Shown: positions 33,091-43,305 of the stretch, in pieces
Numbering within the stretch: the first letter of the stretch is position 1
Layout: each line of letters opens with the position of its first letter
Assembly (NCBI RefSeq): GCF_030588185.1
Contig: NZ_JAOSID010000003.1
Span: 1 to 64,000, forward strand
DNA length: 64,000 bases
Source: Candidatus Phytoplasma melaleucae
GTDB lineage: Bacteria > Bacillota_I > Bacilli_A > Acholeplasmatales > Acholeplasmataceae
Direction: 5' to 3'
Translations under genes and position numbers: made by a program
The notes under the pieces: model-generated
The model's database searches: none
Seen by the model: only the letters and a program-made list of their open reading frames with translations
Told to the model about the DNA's origin: nothing

Positions 33091-34971
33091 TTAACTGAAT
33101 TCACACAGGTATTTATGAACCTGTTTAATAATCTTGTAATCTTCTTTAACATTTAAAAACTTATACATAAAATAACCACTTTGTTTTTTGCCCAAAAAAT
33201 CTCCCGGACCTCTATGTTTTAAATCAAATTTACTTAAATAAAAACCGTTATCTTCTCTTTTAAGAATATCCAATCTAGAATTATGCTTATGATAAACTAA
33301 AAAACAATAATTTTGTTTATTATTTCTACCAATTCTTCCTCTTAATTGATGCAACTGGCTTAATCCGAAATATTCTGCGCCCAAAATAATCATAGTGGTT
33401 GCGTTGTAAACATCAATGCCTACTTCTATAATAGAGGTAGATAATAGGATACCTTTCTGGTTATTAATGAAATCGTACATAACAGATTCTTTTTCTTTGA
33501 GAGTTTTTTTACCGTGTAAAACATAAAAATGATCAATTTTTTTTGATTTTAACAAAAAAGTTATATTTTGAATATTGAAGAACTTAGACTTATCATCAAT
33601 AGCAGGAACAACTATATAAGTTTGTTCGTTTTTTACTTGATTTTTAATTAATAAAGGCACAATAAAATCAAAAGAACATTTTATAGTAACAATGTTTCTT
33701 TTTTTATAAGGAAGGTTTTTTAATAAAGAAGTTGGCAAAAAACCAAAATACATAGTAGACAAGGTTTTAGGTATCGGAGTAGCTGTTACATGTAAAATGT
33801 CAGAACTAGAGTTTTGAGATATAGCTTTTTCTTTAATATCTACACCAAATTTATGAGTTTCATCAAAAATTATTAGACCCAGTTGATCAAAATCAATACT
33901 AGATAATACATGAGTGCCTATAACCATTTTAAAAAAACCATTTTTAATATTTTCTTGTAAAAGTTTTTTTGAGATACTTTTAGAAGTTAAAAAAACAGTT
34001 TTAATAGAAGGGGAAAATTTTTTAAAATTCAAGTAATGTTGTTTAGCTAAAATTTCAGTAGGAGCCATCAATAAAACCTGTTTACCAGCACTAATAACCC
34101 CTAAAGCTGCCAAAAAAACTATTATAGTTTTTCCAGAACTAACGTCTCCTTGAATAATTCTTTCGGTAGAATAATTTTTTTTGAAATCAGAGTAAATACA
34201 ATTAACTATTTTTTTTTGATCCAAAGTTAATTCAAAAGGAATTGTTTTGATAATTTGACGTACATAATCAATATCATATTCAAGAGGAGTTTTTACAGGT
34301 AATTTTTCTTTTAGTTGAAACATTTTTTTAAGTATAAAAAAAGCTTCTTCAAATTTAAATCTTAAAAAAGCTCTCTTTAACATTTGTTGGTTTTGAGGCA
34401 AATGAAGATTTTTAAAAGCTTCTGTTTTACTAAGTAAATTATATCTTTGCAAAATTGTCTGATTTAAATTTTCTTTAATATGAAACTTAGGATGACTAAA
34501 AAGTTTTTGAATAAAAATTTTAACTTTCTCATCGGAAAAAGATTTAAACTCATAAATAGGTTTAATAGTATTGCAAATATTTAATTCTGAAGAAATAAAA
34601 GAAGCAACTACACACCTACGATGTAAATAATATTTGCCTTTAACAAAAACATTCTTTTTAATAGTCAATAATTTTTTCAAAAAAAAATTGTTAAAAACGA
34701 TAATTTCCAAAACATTCTCATTAGATAATAGTATCTTAAAACGGATTATTTTTTTTTGAGATTTACACATTAATAAAACTGGTTGATTCGTTATAGTTCC
34801 GCATAAGTTAACATCTTCCCTATCTCTGATTTGGTTAATGTCAGATAAAATAAAATTTTCGTATTTTTTCGGTCTAGTTAATATTAGTTTTTTAAAATTG
34901 TTAATATTATTAGCAGCTAATTTACCTAACGGGTCAAATTGCAAAAACATTTGATTAAAAATAGAATCCAT
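33091..34971 (-). CDS. recG: ATP-dependent DNA helicase RecG
   Basis: A 626-residue branch-migration helicase that reverses stalled replication forks and processes recombination junctions. The N-terminal part has a wedge/OB domain (about 60-130), followed by a helicase core with motif I GDVSSGKTIIV (near 275-285), motif II IFDETHKFG (near 365, the DETH box), motif III VTATPIPKTL, and motif V/VI LLSTSIIEVGID and QLRGRIGRNN. It ends with the family's FDLKHRGPGDFLGKKQSG. It is shorter than the usual 680-700 residues, with the extreme N-terminal region trimmed. It is the first gene of recG-plsX-rnc-dnaD-imp; 1.2 kb of AT-rich DNA lies upstream. Confidence 0.95.
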   Translation of the reverse strand: MDSIFNQMFLQFDPLGKLAANNINNFKKLILTRPKKYENFILSDINQIRDREDVNLCGTITNQPVLLMCKSQKKIIRFKILLSNENVLEIIVFNNFFLKKLLTIKKNVFVKGKYYLHRRCVVASFISSELNICNTIKPIYEFKSFSDEKVKIFIQKLFSHPKFHIKENLNQTILQRYNLLSKTEAFKNLHLPQNQQMLKRAFLRFKFEEAFFILKKMFQLKEKLPVKTPLEYDIDYVRQIIKTIPFELTLDQKKIVNCIYSDFKKNYSTERIIQGDVSSGKTIIVFLAALGVISAGKQVLLMAPTEILAKQHYLNFKKFSPSIKTVFLTSKSISKKLLQENIKNGFFKMVIGTHVLSSIDFDQLGLIIFDETHKFGVDIKEKAISQNSSSDILHVTATPIPKTLSTMYFGFLPTSLLKNLPYKKRNIVTIKCSFDFIVPLLIKNQVKNEQTYIVVPAIDDKSKFFNIQNITFLLKSKKIDHFYVLHGKKTLKEKESVMYDFINNQKGILLSTSIIEVGIDVYNATTMIILGAEYFGLSQLHQLRGRIGRNNKQNYCFLVYHKHNSRLDILKREDNGFYLSKFDLKHRGPGDFLGKKQSGYFMYKFLNVKEDYKIIKQVHKYLCEFS

Positions 34972-36197
34972 TCTTTATTGGCTCCAAGTAACTATTGAGA
35001 ACTGATTTAGTAACTGTAACTAGTTTCATAATTTATAAATTATATTTGGAATTGCCTCTTCTCAAAATGTTAATAACAATCTATTTACATACATCGTTTT
35101 TTTAAAAAACTGCAAAAACAGAATAAAAAATTTTCTAGACACTTTATAGATCGAAATATTTAGAATATGATTTTTCACGAAGAAAATAATGACCAATCGA
35201 ATTAGTTTATTTTATCCAACTTTAACATTATTTATTATAACACATTAATCAAACTTCATATGTTAAATGATGATTTTGTCAATTACCTTTACCATTTATA
35301 CATAAAACAAAACAGCTAGCAAATGAGTAGAGCAAATAAAAACAACATAATTGTTTGACTGAGAACTATCTTTTTATAAGAATAGCAATAACAATGAGAA
35401 AGAATTTTAGCGAAATTCAGTCGAATTAAACTGAATTCTTATTTCATAACATCGATAAATATAATGTGTTTTTATACAAAAAAGGTAAACAGATAAATTT
35501 TTTTATTTACTACAAAACGTAGTTATAAAAATTAATGGCTAATTTTTATCATGTCTAGTTCAAATTTTTCAAATATTATTTGTTATTTATGCTATATTTC
35601 TCTTGACAATAGTGTTAAAAATTCAATATAATCTTAATTGAATAAAGTTATCTTATTTAGATTTTTAACTCTACGTAATTGAAGATTTCATAGTTTTATA
35701 GAGACAGAGATTATGAGATAAAAGAATAGGATTTTTCATAACCATGTTTCGTCAACCTCACAAACTATTAATTATTTCAGCTGCTATGTTAGTAAGAAGA
35801 ATTATAGATTTTTGAGCTATAGAATCTAGTCTAGTATCTACATTAATATCTAAATTAGTCTAAATTTATTCTAAATTAAGGTTAATTTTAATAAAAAGAT
35901 TCGTAGAACAAATTGAGTATATTTTAATTTTTAATTGGTGGCGATTTTAGTTTTTTTTGCTATCGCTATCTTAATTGGATAAGAAATTAAGAAACGTGAT
36001 AAAAGTGTCATGTTATTAATAAATTCATGAATTAAAAAATAATTATTCAAAGACTTAGAAAAAAATCTATACTGCCTATTTATAAGATAATTTGCATGTG
36101 CACAAATTAGATCAATTCAGTTAAATAGCTATCAGTTTAGTCTGCTAATTGTTAATGACTTAAAACGAAAACAGAAGATGGAGACCAATGTAAAAGT
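34972..36197 (+). other. 1.2 kb without an intact gene; possible decayed coding sequence around 35740-36030
   Basis: The divergent region between recG (minus) and asnS (plus) must hold promoters for both, but I cannot identify them with confidence. Around 35744 a plus-strand ATG opens only 23 codons (MFRQPHKLLIISAAMLV). Farther on, a hydrophobic stretch LVAILVFFAIAILIG (about 35937-35981) is followed by a stop and then EIKKRDK in the same frame. On the minus strand, 35775-35875 reads LDINVDTRLDSIAQKS and more, like a coiled-coil heptad protein. These look like overlapping relics of at least one lost membrane gene; direction is undecided. No T-box leader features were seen before asnS. Confidence 0.3.
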
Positions 36198-37601
36198 ATG
36201 CTCTTTATTAAAGATATTAAAACTATTCACACCTGTTACCAACTATACTTACAAAAGAGAATTTCAATTAATGGTTGGATAAAAAATTGTCGATTCCAAA
36301 AAAATTTTTTTTTTATTGATTTAAATGATGGAACTTTTGTAGAAAATTTACAAGTCATTTGCAAGGAAAATGTAAATACCAATTTTAGTCAAATAAAAGC
36401 AGATTTAAAAATTGGTGCATCTTTAAAGATAGAAGGGGATTTTGTTAAAACCTTAAATAAAAAAACACCTTTCGAATTAGTGGTATCTAAAATTACAGTA
36501 TTAGGTAAAAGTTCTCTACAGTACCCAATTCAACCTAAAAAACATTCTAAATCTTTTTTGCGTAAAGTTGCTCACTTAAGGTTAAGAACAAACCTTTTCG
36601 GAGTTATTTTTCGAATTAGAAATACAGTCACATGCGCCATTCATGATTTTTTTCAAAAAGAAGGGTTTATTAACATTCACACTCCTATCTTAACAGCAAA
36701 TGATGGGGAAGGAACAGGAGCGTTATTTCAAGTAACCACTTTAAACTTAGATCAAATAGCTAAAAATAAAAATGAAAAAATAAACTATAAACAAGATTTT
36801 TTCGGTAAACCCACTTTTTTAACCGTAACAGGCCAATTAGAAGCGGAAGCTTTTGCTACTGCTTTTAATAAAGTTTATACTTTTTCCCCTACTTTTAGAG
36901 CAGAAAAATCAAATACACAACGTCATATATCGGAATTTTGGATGATAGAACCTGAGATGGCTTTTTGCGATCTAAAACAAAATATAAAGCTAGCTCAAAA
37001 AATGATTAAATATATCATTCATTTTTGTTTAAAATCTAATTTTAAAGATTTTGAATTTCTAGATAACAATATAACAACAGGATTAATCAAGAGATTAGAA
37101 TCTGTTGTTGACTTGAAAGAATTTCCCCAAATAAAATATAGAGAAGCTATTGACATTTTAACTAAAAATCAAAATTCTTTCAAACAAAAACCATTTTATG
37201 GAGATGATTTGTCTACAGAACATGAAAAATATTTAACAGATGTAATCTTTAAAAAACCTGTTTTTGTCATAGATTGGCCAAAGAAAATAAAAGCTTTTTA
37301 TATGAAAAACAATCCAGACAACGAGACTGTAGCTGCTATGGATCTATTAGTGCCTGGAATAGGTGAATTAATTGGGGGGTCTCAAAGAGAAGATCAATTA
37401 GAAGTGTTAAAAAACAAAATCCAAGAATTCAAAATTCCACTCAATAACTTAGAATGGTACTTAGATTTAAGGCGTTTTGGTAGCTGTGTACATTCTGGCT
37501 TCGGATTAGGATTAGAAAGATTATTATTATACTTGACAGGGTTGGAAAATATTAGAGATGTAATTGCTTTTCCCAGAAATTATCGTGACATTTCTTTTTA
37601 A
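36198..37601 (+). CDS. asnS: Asparaginyl-tRNA synthetase
   Basis: A 467-residue class IIb synthetase that charges tRNA-Asn with asparagine. The N-terminal OB-fold anticodon-binding domain begins ISINGWIKNCRFQKNFFFI (23-41). The catalytic core has motif 1 around FFQKEGFINIHTPILTANDGEG, motif 2 FSPTFRAEKSNTQRHISEFW and motif 3 GFGLGLERLLLYLTG. The combination VTGQLEAE and WMIEPEMAF distinguishes AsnS from AspS. Length is normal. The start is ATG 36198; an upstream GATGGAG might serve as a binding site. It precedes the sugar-type ABC operon by 34 bases on the same strand. Confidence 0.95.
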   Translation: MLFIKDIKTIHTCYQLYLQKRISINGWIKNCRFQKNFFFIDLNDGTFVENLQVICKENVNTNFSQIKADLKIGASLKIEGDFVKTLNKKTPFELVVSKITVLGKSSLQYPIQPKKHSKSFLRKVAHLRLRTNLFGVIFRIRNTVTCAIHDFFQKEGFINIHTPILTANDGEGTGALFQVTTLNLDQIAKNKNEKINYKQDFFGKPTFLTVTGQLEAEAFATAFNKVYTFSPTFRAEKSNTQRHISEFWMIEPEMAFCDLKQNIKLAQKMIKYIIHFCLKSNFKDFEFLDNNITTGLIKRLESVVDLKEFPQIKYREAIDILTKNQNSFKQKPFYGDDLSTEHEKYLTDVIFKKPVFVIDWPKKIKAFYMKNNPDNETVAAMDLLVPGIGELIGGSQREDQLEVLKNKIQEFKIPLNNLEWYLDLRRFGSCVHSGFGLGLERLLLYLTGLENIRDVIAFPRNYRDISF

Positions 37602-37635
37602 AAAAAATCATAAAATAAAAAAAGGATAAAAAATT

Positions 37636-38733
37636 ATGGGAATCAGAATGAATAATGTTTCTAAAATATTCATCAACAAAAAAAACAAAAAAAAAACTTA
37701 TGCAGTTCAAAATATCAACTTGGATATAAAAAAAGGGAATTTAGTAAGTCTTTTGGGCCCTTCAGGTTGTGGGAAATCAACTATTCTTTACATGATTGCA
37801 GGCCTTTTAGAAGCAACTGAAGGAGAAATTTTCTTTGAAAATCAAAATGTAACTAATCTTCCACCGGAAAAAAGAGGAGTAGGACTAGTTTTTCAAAATT
37901 ATTCTCTGTACCCTCATATGACAGTTCAACAAAACATTATGTTTCCTTTACAAAATCTCAAAATACCCCCAGAACAAATACAAAAAGAAGTTAAGAAAAT
38001 AGCTAACTTAACTTCTATTCAAGAATATTTAGATAAAACACCTTCAGAACTTTCAGGCGGGCAACAACAAAGAGTTGCTATCGCTAGAGCCTTAATTAAA
38101 AAACCTAAAGTATTACTCTTAGATGAACCTTTGTCCAATTTAGACGTGCAATTACGTATCAAAATGAGAGATGAAATAAGAAAAATACAAATAAAAACTA
38201 ATGTTACTGCCATTCTAGTTACACATGACCAAGAGGAAGCAATGTATATGAGCGACAAGATTTATGTAATGAATAAAGGCATGATACAACAAACAAATAC
38301 TTCGCAAGAAATATATAATAACCCTGCAAATTTATTTGTTGCATCCTTTTTAGGTGTTCCCCATATTTCTGTGTTTAACGGGGTAATTAATCAAGGTAAA
38401 ATAAAAATAGGAGAAACGTTAATTTTTAAACATGAAAAATTCAAGAAGGAAATTAATAAAAAAGTACACATAGCTATCAGACCAGAAGGATATGATTTGG
38501 ATGATAATGGAATTTTAGAGATAGAAGGGATAGCGCTCGAGAGTTTAGGGAGAGAGATGGTTTTATTAGCTAAAAAAGACGAATCTATACACAAAAATTT
38601 TCAAATTATTATTCCGACTTATAAACGGAAAGATTTAAACTTGTCTCATATAAATAAACAAAAATTCCGTTTTAATATTCAAGAAAAAAAATTTTTTGTT
38701 TTTGATAAAATTAACGGTAATAGGATTTTTTAA
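37636..38733 (+). CDS. ABC importer ATPase, MalK/UgpC type
   Basis: A 365-residue ATPase of the CUT1 sugar/polyol importer family. It has Walker A GPSGCGKST (about 41-49), the Q loop LVFQNYSLYPHM, signature LSGGQQQRVAIARAL, Walker B VLLLDEPLSNLD, the H loop TAILVTHDQEEAMYMSD, and a C-terminal TOBE-like regulatory domain after residue 240. A single ATPase with this tail normally dimerises and serves a two-permease system, which is encoded by the next two genes. Candidate substrates are maltose, trehalose, sucrose, palatinose or glycerol-3-phosphate; the sequence does not settle which. It has AAAGGA 11 bases before its ATG. Confidence 0.92.
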   Translation: MGIRMNNVSKIFINKKNKKKTYAVQNINLDIKKGNLVSLLGPSGCGKSTILYMIAGLLEATEGEIFFENQNVTNLPPEKRGVGLVFQNYSLYPHMTVQQNIMFPLQNLKIPPEQIQKEVKKIANLTSIQEYLDKTPSELSGGQQQRVAIARALIKKPKVLLLDEPLSNLDVQLRIKMRDEIRKIQIKTNVTAILVTHDQEEAMYMSDKIYVMNKGMIQQTNTSQEIYNNPANLFVASFLGVPHISVFNGVINQGKIKIGETLIFKHEKFKKEINKKVHIAIRPEGYDLDDNGILEIEGIALESLGREMVLLAKKDESIHKNFQIIIPTYKRKDLNLSHINKQKFRFNIQEKKFFVFDKINGNRIF

Positions 38734-39690
38734 ATGTTAACAATAAAAGGCGACAGAAACCAAAAACATTGGTATTATTTACTTCCATCTTTAGTGATTT
38801 TAACTGTCTTTACTTTTTATCCTTTATTTAAAACTATAATCATTTCTTTCAATGCTAATTATGACAAATTTAATGATTATTTTAGTATAAGCATATACGA
38901 CATATTTAGTTTTAAAAACTATGTAAGAGTGTTAAATGATTTTGATTTTCTTTTTGCTTTGAAAACCACTTTATTGCTAGTTTTAAATTGCGTCCCTATA
39001 TCGCTTACTTTATCTTTAATAATAGCTTTGGCTTTAAACAGTGTTTACAATCATTTTCTAAAAGACATTTTTAAAACATTTTTTTTGTTACCTTTATTAT
39101 CAAATACTATAATTATGAGCATGATTTTTGGATCTTTTTTTTATTATAATGCCGGAATATCTTCTCATAAACCAGAAGGTTTGTTTAACAGTTTTTTGAG
39201 CATATTTGGTATCAAACCACAAGCATGGATTAATATTTCCGCCCCATATTCTCATAAAATATTTGTTTTAGTTTTCTATAATGTTTGGGCTAGATTACCT
39301 TTCAAAATTTTTGTATTTCTTCTAGCTTTACAAGATATCGACAAATCATACTATGATGCAGCCAAAATAGATGGCGCTTCTAAATGGCGTATTTTTACAA
39401 AAATTGTTCTGCCTTTATTATCACCTGTTATTTTTTACCAATTAATTATCGAAATGTTAATGGTCATAAAAGAATACGAATCTGTTATTGGAGTATTTGG
39501 TAAAGATGCTAATTTCAGAATACAAACAGTAGTTAGTTATATTTATAATCAATTATCCAGTTCAAATTACAATTCCTATTCTAAAGGAGCAGCAGCAGCG
39601 ATGATATTATTGTTTATTTCTATTTTATTTACTGTTATCAGTTTTTATATTTCCAAAAAAGAAAATAAATTAATGAAAGTAATTTTTTAA
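38734..39690 (+). CDS. ABC importer permease 1 (MalF/UgpA type)
   Basis: A 318-residue polytopic membrane protein with about six hydrophobic helices. Near residues 206-232 is the EAA loop YYDAAKIDGASKWRIFTKIV, which docks to the ATPase. The sequence fits CUT1 permeases of the MalF/UgpA class without the long periplasmic domain seen in proteobacterial MalF. It starts on the base immediately after the ATPase gene stop, so translation is probably coupled. It is followed by the partner permease after nine bases. Probable substrate class is a sugar, sugar-alcohol or glycerol-phosphate. Confidence 0.9.
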   Translation: MLTIKGDRNQKHWYYLLPSLVILTVFTFYPLFKTIIISFNANYDKFNDYFSISIYDIFSFKNYVRVLNDFDFLFALKTTLLLVLNCVPISLTLSLIIALALNSVYNHFLKDIFKTFFLLPLLSNTIIMSMIFGSFFYYNAGISSHKPEGLFNSFLSIFGIKPQAWINISAPYSHKIFVLVFYNVWARLPFKIFVFLLALQDIDKSYYDAAKIDGASKWRIFTKIVLPLLSPVIFYQLIIEMLMVIKEYESVIGVFGKDANFRIQTVVSYIYNQLSSSNYNSYSKGAAAAMILLFISILFTVISFYISKKENKLMKVIF

Positions 39691-39699
39691 GTAATAAAG

Positions 39700-40623
39700 A
39701 TGAATAAGAAAGTAATTTATTTGAAAAAATTAATCAAAAAATACAAAACAATTACAAAAGCCATGATACAAAGAATTAATTTCTTTTGTATCATTAAATA
39801 TTTATTCTTATTCTTAGTCTTAATATTTTTAACTTCTCCTTTTTATGTAATGATAGTAACATCTTTAAAAAATGAAAATGATATAATCCAAAATAATGCG
39901 TTAAGTTTACCAAAATCAGGTTGGAAATTCGAAAACTATAAAAGTGTATTCATTATTGAAAATTTCGAATTTATAACGTATTTTTTGAATACTTTTACGA
40001 TGGTTTTTTTTTCCACTTTATTAGGCAGTTTATGCTGTATTTTAACTGCTTTTGCTTTAAGTTTTTTTAAATTCCCGTTAAAAAAAACAATATTAATGAT
40101 TTTATTTATAGGCATGTCCATTACTAGCGAGACTTTAATATTAACAAATTTTCGGACTGTCTCCAATTTAGGACTAGTAGATAACGGAAATGGTTCTCAA
40201 ATTCCTTTTGGAGTTAACTTAGCTATGACATTACCTTATTTAATAAATATAGTTCATGTTTTCTTATTAATTCAAGCTTTTCAACGTGTACCTAAAGAAT
40301 TATATTACACCGCAAAAGTTGATGGTACTACCGATTGGAAATATCTTTGGAAAATATTATTTCCAATCACTAAAGCTTCTATTATTGTTGTATCTATTTT
40401 TAGAACAATAGCTGCTTGGAATGCTTATACTTGGCCTGAGCTAGTAGGCGCAAAAGTACTTACCAATATGATCAGAAAAACATTCGATATTGAAACAAGT
40501 ATTGACATATTAAATATACAAATGGCAATTTCTGTTTTAATAAACTTACCGTTATTAATAATGTTTATTATGTTTAGAAAATACATCATATCTGGAGAGA
40601 ATAGACATGGCATTAAAGGTTAA
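39700..40623 (+). CDS. ABC importer permease 2 (MalG/UgpE type)
   Basis: A 307-residue membrane protein with six predicted helices, partner of the preceding permease. The EAA loop is YYTAKVDGTTDWKYLWKILF (about 205-224). N-terminal residues are basic and the first hydrophobic helix starts near residue 27. It fits the MalG/UgpE half of CUT1 importers. Its last 17 bases overlap the start of the substrate-binding-protein gene in another frame. The gene order ATPase, permease, permease, binding protein suggests one operon downstream of asnS. Confidence 0.9.
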   Translation: MNKKVIYLKKLIKKYKTITKAMIQRINFFCIIKYLFLFLVLIFLTSPFYVMIVTSLKNENDIIQNNALSLPKSGWKFENYKSVFIIENFEFITYFLNTFTMVFFSTLLGSLCCILTAFALSFFKFPLKKTILMILFIGMSITSETLILTNFRTVSNLGLVDNGNGSQIPFGVNLAMTLPYLINIVHVFLLIQAFQRVPKELYYTAKVDGTTDWKYLWKILFPITKASIIVVSIFRTIAAWNAYTWPELVGAKVLTNMIRKTFDIETSIDILNIQMAISVLINLPLLIMFIMFRKYIISGENRHGIKG

Positions 40624-42277
40624 TTTTATCAAAAAATTAAAAAATTCTAATATTTTCAAAGTTTCTTTATTCTTTCTAACTATATTTGCATTTATTATTG
40701 TTTCTAACATATTAAATACACCCCAGGATAACACTTTTTTTCAAAAAGAATATGATAGTTTACGTAATTTTGTTAAAAACCAATTTAACAATAAGGTTAA
40801 ACAATTAGAATATTTTACAAGAAAAAAAGATGTAACCCAAATTATTCTTTGGCACAACTTATACCCGCAAGAACAGATAATTGTCAAAAATATTATTGAA
40901 GATTTTGAAAAAACATATCCTGGTATCCAAATTAAAGATGTTCATAAATCACATTGGGGACAAATTTGTAAAAGCGTCGCTAATTCTTTACCTATGAATA
41001 AACAACCCCATTTAACATTTTCTTATAATGACCATGTAGAATTTTATTCTAAATCTCATAAAGTTATTCCTTTAGATATTTTTATCGATGAAGATCAAGA
41101 ATTCCAACAACTAGATCAACAACAATTTTTCCCAGGTTATTATGAAAAAATAAAATTAGAAAATGAATATGATCAAAAAGAACATCATTACAGCTTACCT
41201 TTTGCTAAATCAACAGAAGTTATGTTCTATGATAGTGATTTTCTAAAAGAACATAGAAAAATATTAAATCAAAATTTCTTAGATAAACATAGCAGTGATT
41301 TCAAAGATAATAGTAAAAATATTATTGATGTAAATGGGATTATAGACTTAGTATCTCTAAAAGAATACCTAACTTGGAATCACATGGAAACATTATGCGA
41401 AACTATTAAAACAATTAAAAAACAAAAAGATTTTGTCCCTATAACAATAGAAAGTACAGCTAATTTATTTATCATAGCTAACGAACAAAAAACAATGTCA
41501 TATCCCGATAATGTTGAAAAAGCAAGAGATTTTTTTCATAATGAAGAAGCTAAAAAAACAATGAAATATTTTAAGGAAAAATTCTACGAAAAAGGTTTTT
41601 TAACTACTAGTAAATTAATAGGAGAACCTAGCATAAAAGAAATATTTTTACAAAGAAAAAGTTGTATGTTTATTACATCCACAAGAAGATTAGATTTGAT
41701 GCACAAGAAAAAATCAAATTTTAATATAGAGATGACACCAATACCTACTATGAATTCAAAAAATTACAAAAACATTATACAAGGCCCAAATATTAATTTA
41801 TTCTACTCTCCTCATAGAGATGAAATATTAGCTTCTTGGCTCTTCTTAAAAAAACTCGTTTCCAAAGATACATACATTGAACTTTTAGAAAAAAAAGGTA
41901 GTTTTACTATAACAAGAAAAGATGTTAAAGAACACTTCGACCAAACAAATGATATACAAAAAACAATCAACAAAATTAAAGACAAAATCAAAGAAATAGA
42001 TAATCTTAAAAACGAAGAAAGTGACACAATAAGAAAAACGCTAGAAAGAGAATTGAATAAATACAAATCAATAGAATTTGCTCGCACTCATACTTATGAT
42101 AATAACAAAGAGGGAGTTTATTTCACTTCTCCAGTATTTCTCGATTCCAATTTTTTCAGAATAGTATTAGAAGGACTATTTAACGAGGTATTAGCTTTTA
42201 ATACAGACGGAGTAAATATAGACTCGAAGATAGAATTATTATTTAATGAAGCTTACAAAAGGATTATTACACATTAA
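40607..42277 (+). CDS. ABC importer substrate-binding protein, membrane-anchored
   Basis: A 556-residue extracytoplasmic solute-binding protein of the sugar type (family 1, MalE/UgpB-like). Diagnostic pieces are IILWHNLYPQEQIIVKNIIE followed by FEKTYPGIQIKDVH near residue 100, and the YSLPFAKSTEVMFYDSDFLK segment near 200. The N-terminus has a single hydrophobic helix (about 18-35) with no lipobox cysteine, so it may be an uncleaved anchor or an unusual signal peptide. The length exceeds the usual 400-450 residues; an insertion rich in charged coiled coil (TINKIKDKIKEIDNLKNEES, about residue 450) accounts for part of it. It starts within the last codons of the second permease gene, with GGAGAG seven bases upstream. 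Confidence 0.88.
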   Translation: MALKVNFIKKLKNSNIFKVSLFFLTIFAFIIVSNILNTPQDNTFFQKEYDSLRNFVKNQFNNKVKQLEYFTRKKDVTQIILWHNLYPQEQIIVKNIIEDFEKTYPGIQIKDVHKSHWGQICKSVANSLPMNKQPHLTFSYNDHVEFYSKSHKVIPLDIFIDEDQEFQQLDQQQFFPGYYEKIKLENEYDQKEHHYSLPFAKSTEVMFYDSDFLKEHRKILNQNFLDKHSSDFKDNSKNIIDVNGIIDLVSLKEYLTWNHMETLCETIKTIKKQKDFVPITIESTANLFIIANEQKTMSYPDNVEKARDFFHNEEAKKTMKYFKEKFYEKGFLTTSKLIGEPSIKEIFLQRKSCMFITSTRRLDLMHKKKSNFNIEMTPIPTMNSKNYKNIIQGPNINLFYSPHRDEILASWLFLKKLVSKDTYIELLEKKGSFTITRKDVKEHFDQTNDIQKTINKIKDKIKEIDNLKNEESDTIRKTLERELNKYKSIEFARTHTYDNNKEGVYFTSPVFLDSNFFRIVLEGLFNEVLAFNTDGVNIDSKIELLFNEAYKRIITH

Positions 42278-42343
42278 CTACATAAAATAAACTAAATTTA
42301 TTGGAATCAACATAATTATTTCAATTCAAAAAAGGAGAAAAAA

Positions 42344-43300
42344 ATGATAGCAAAGACCCATTTTATTAAACAACAAATTAATAGTTTTAAAACTATCATT
42401 ATACACGGTCACAAAAGACCTGACGGCGATTGTTATGGTTCGCAATTAGGATTAAAAGATATTATTGAAAAAAATTTTAAAGATAAAAAAGTTTATGTTA
42501 TAGGTGAAACTAACGATAAACTATCTTTTTTAGGCAAAATGGATGAAGTAAAAGATGAAATCTATCATAATGCCTTAGCCATTGTCGTAGATTGTGGAAA
42601 TGTTAATGTTATTAGTGATCCTAGATATAAACTAGCTAAAATGATCATTAGAATAGATCATCATTTATTTTATGAAAATTATGGTCATTACGAATGGGTA
42701 GATGATTCTTTTTCTTCTTGTTCGGAAATGATTTATTATTTTAAAGAACAAAACAATTTAGAAATAAGTGCCAAAGGTGCTTTGCCTATTTACGTCGGAA
42801 TGGTCACAGATACAGGTAATTTTCGTTTTGATAGAGTCAATCAAAATACTTTAAAAATTGCATCTCATTTACTAAATTATGGGATTAATCCTTTTGAAAT
42901 TGATAAAAAAATTAGCTCTCAAAACCTAAATATTTTAAGATTTAAAAGCTATATATTAAGTAATTTTAAAGCCGAGAAGGGATTAATTTATATTCAAATT
43001 AACCAAGAAATAATGATAAATTTTAATTTAACATTCGAAGATGTTAGCAGTTTAGTTAACATTTTTCATAACATAGAAAATTATCCCGTTTGGTTATTTA
43101 TTATAGAACATTCTATGAAAAACCATTGGAAAATAAGCATACGTTCTATAGGACCGCAAATTAATCATATAGCCGCTAAATTCCAAGGAGGAGGTCATTT
43201 TAGAGCTTGCGGCGTTTACGTAACATCACAAAAAGAAATCGACGAAATAATAAAATTATTACAACTTTCAGTTAATAATTATATGATAAATAGGTCGTAA
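42344..43300 (+). CDS. nrnA: DHH-family nanoRNase/pAp phosphatase (NrnA-like)
   Basis: A 318-residue phosphoesterase of the DHH/DHHA1 family that removes nucleotides from very short RNAs and often also dephosphorylates pAp. The DHH domain contains [18 protein letters not shown] (19-36, metal ligands), IVVDCG (about 84-89), and the DHH triplet in [12 protein letters not shown]. The DHHA1 domain ends with the substrate loop [11 protein letters not shown]. NrnA substitutes for Orn in Firmicutes and Mollicutes, and no orn homologue is visible here. It has AAAAGGAG six bases upstream and lies five bases before mnmE, so both are probably on one mRNA. Confidence 0.92.
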   Translation: MIAKTHFIKQQINSFKTIIIHGHKRPDGDCYGSQLGLKDIIEKNFKDKKVYVIGETNDKLSFLGKMDEVKDEIYHNALAIVVDCGNVNVISDPRYKLAKMIIRIDHHLFYENYGHYEWVDDSFSSCSEMIYYFKEQNNLEISAKGALPIYVGMVTDTGNFRFDRVNQNTLKIASHLLNYGINPFEIDKKISSQNLNILRFKSYILSNFKAEKGLIYIQINQEIMINFNLTFEDVSSLVNIFHNIENYPVWLFIIEHSMKNHWKISIRSIGPQINHIAAKFQGGGHFRACGVYVTSQKEIDEIIKLLQLSVNNYMINRS

Positions 43301-43305
43301 TCATA

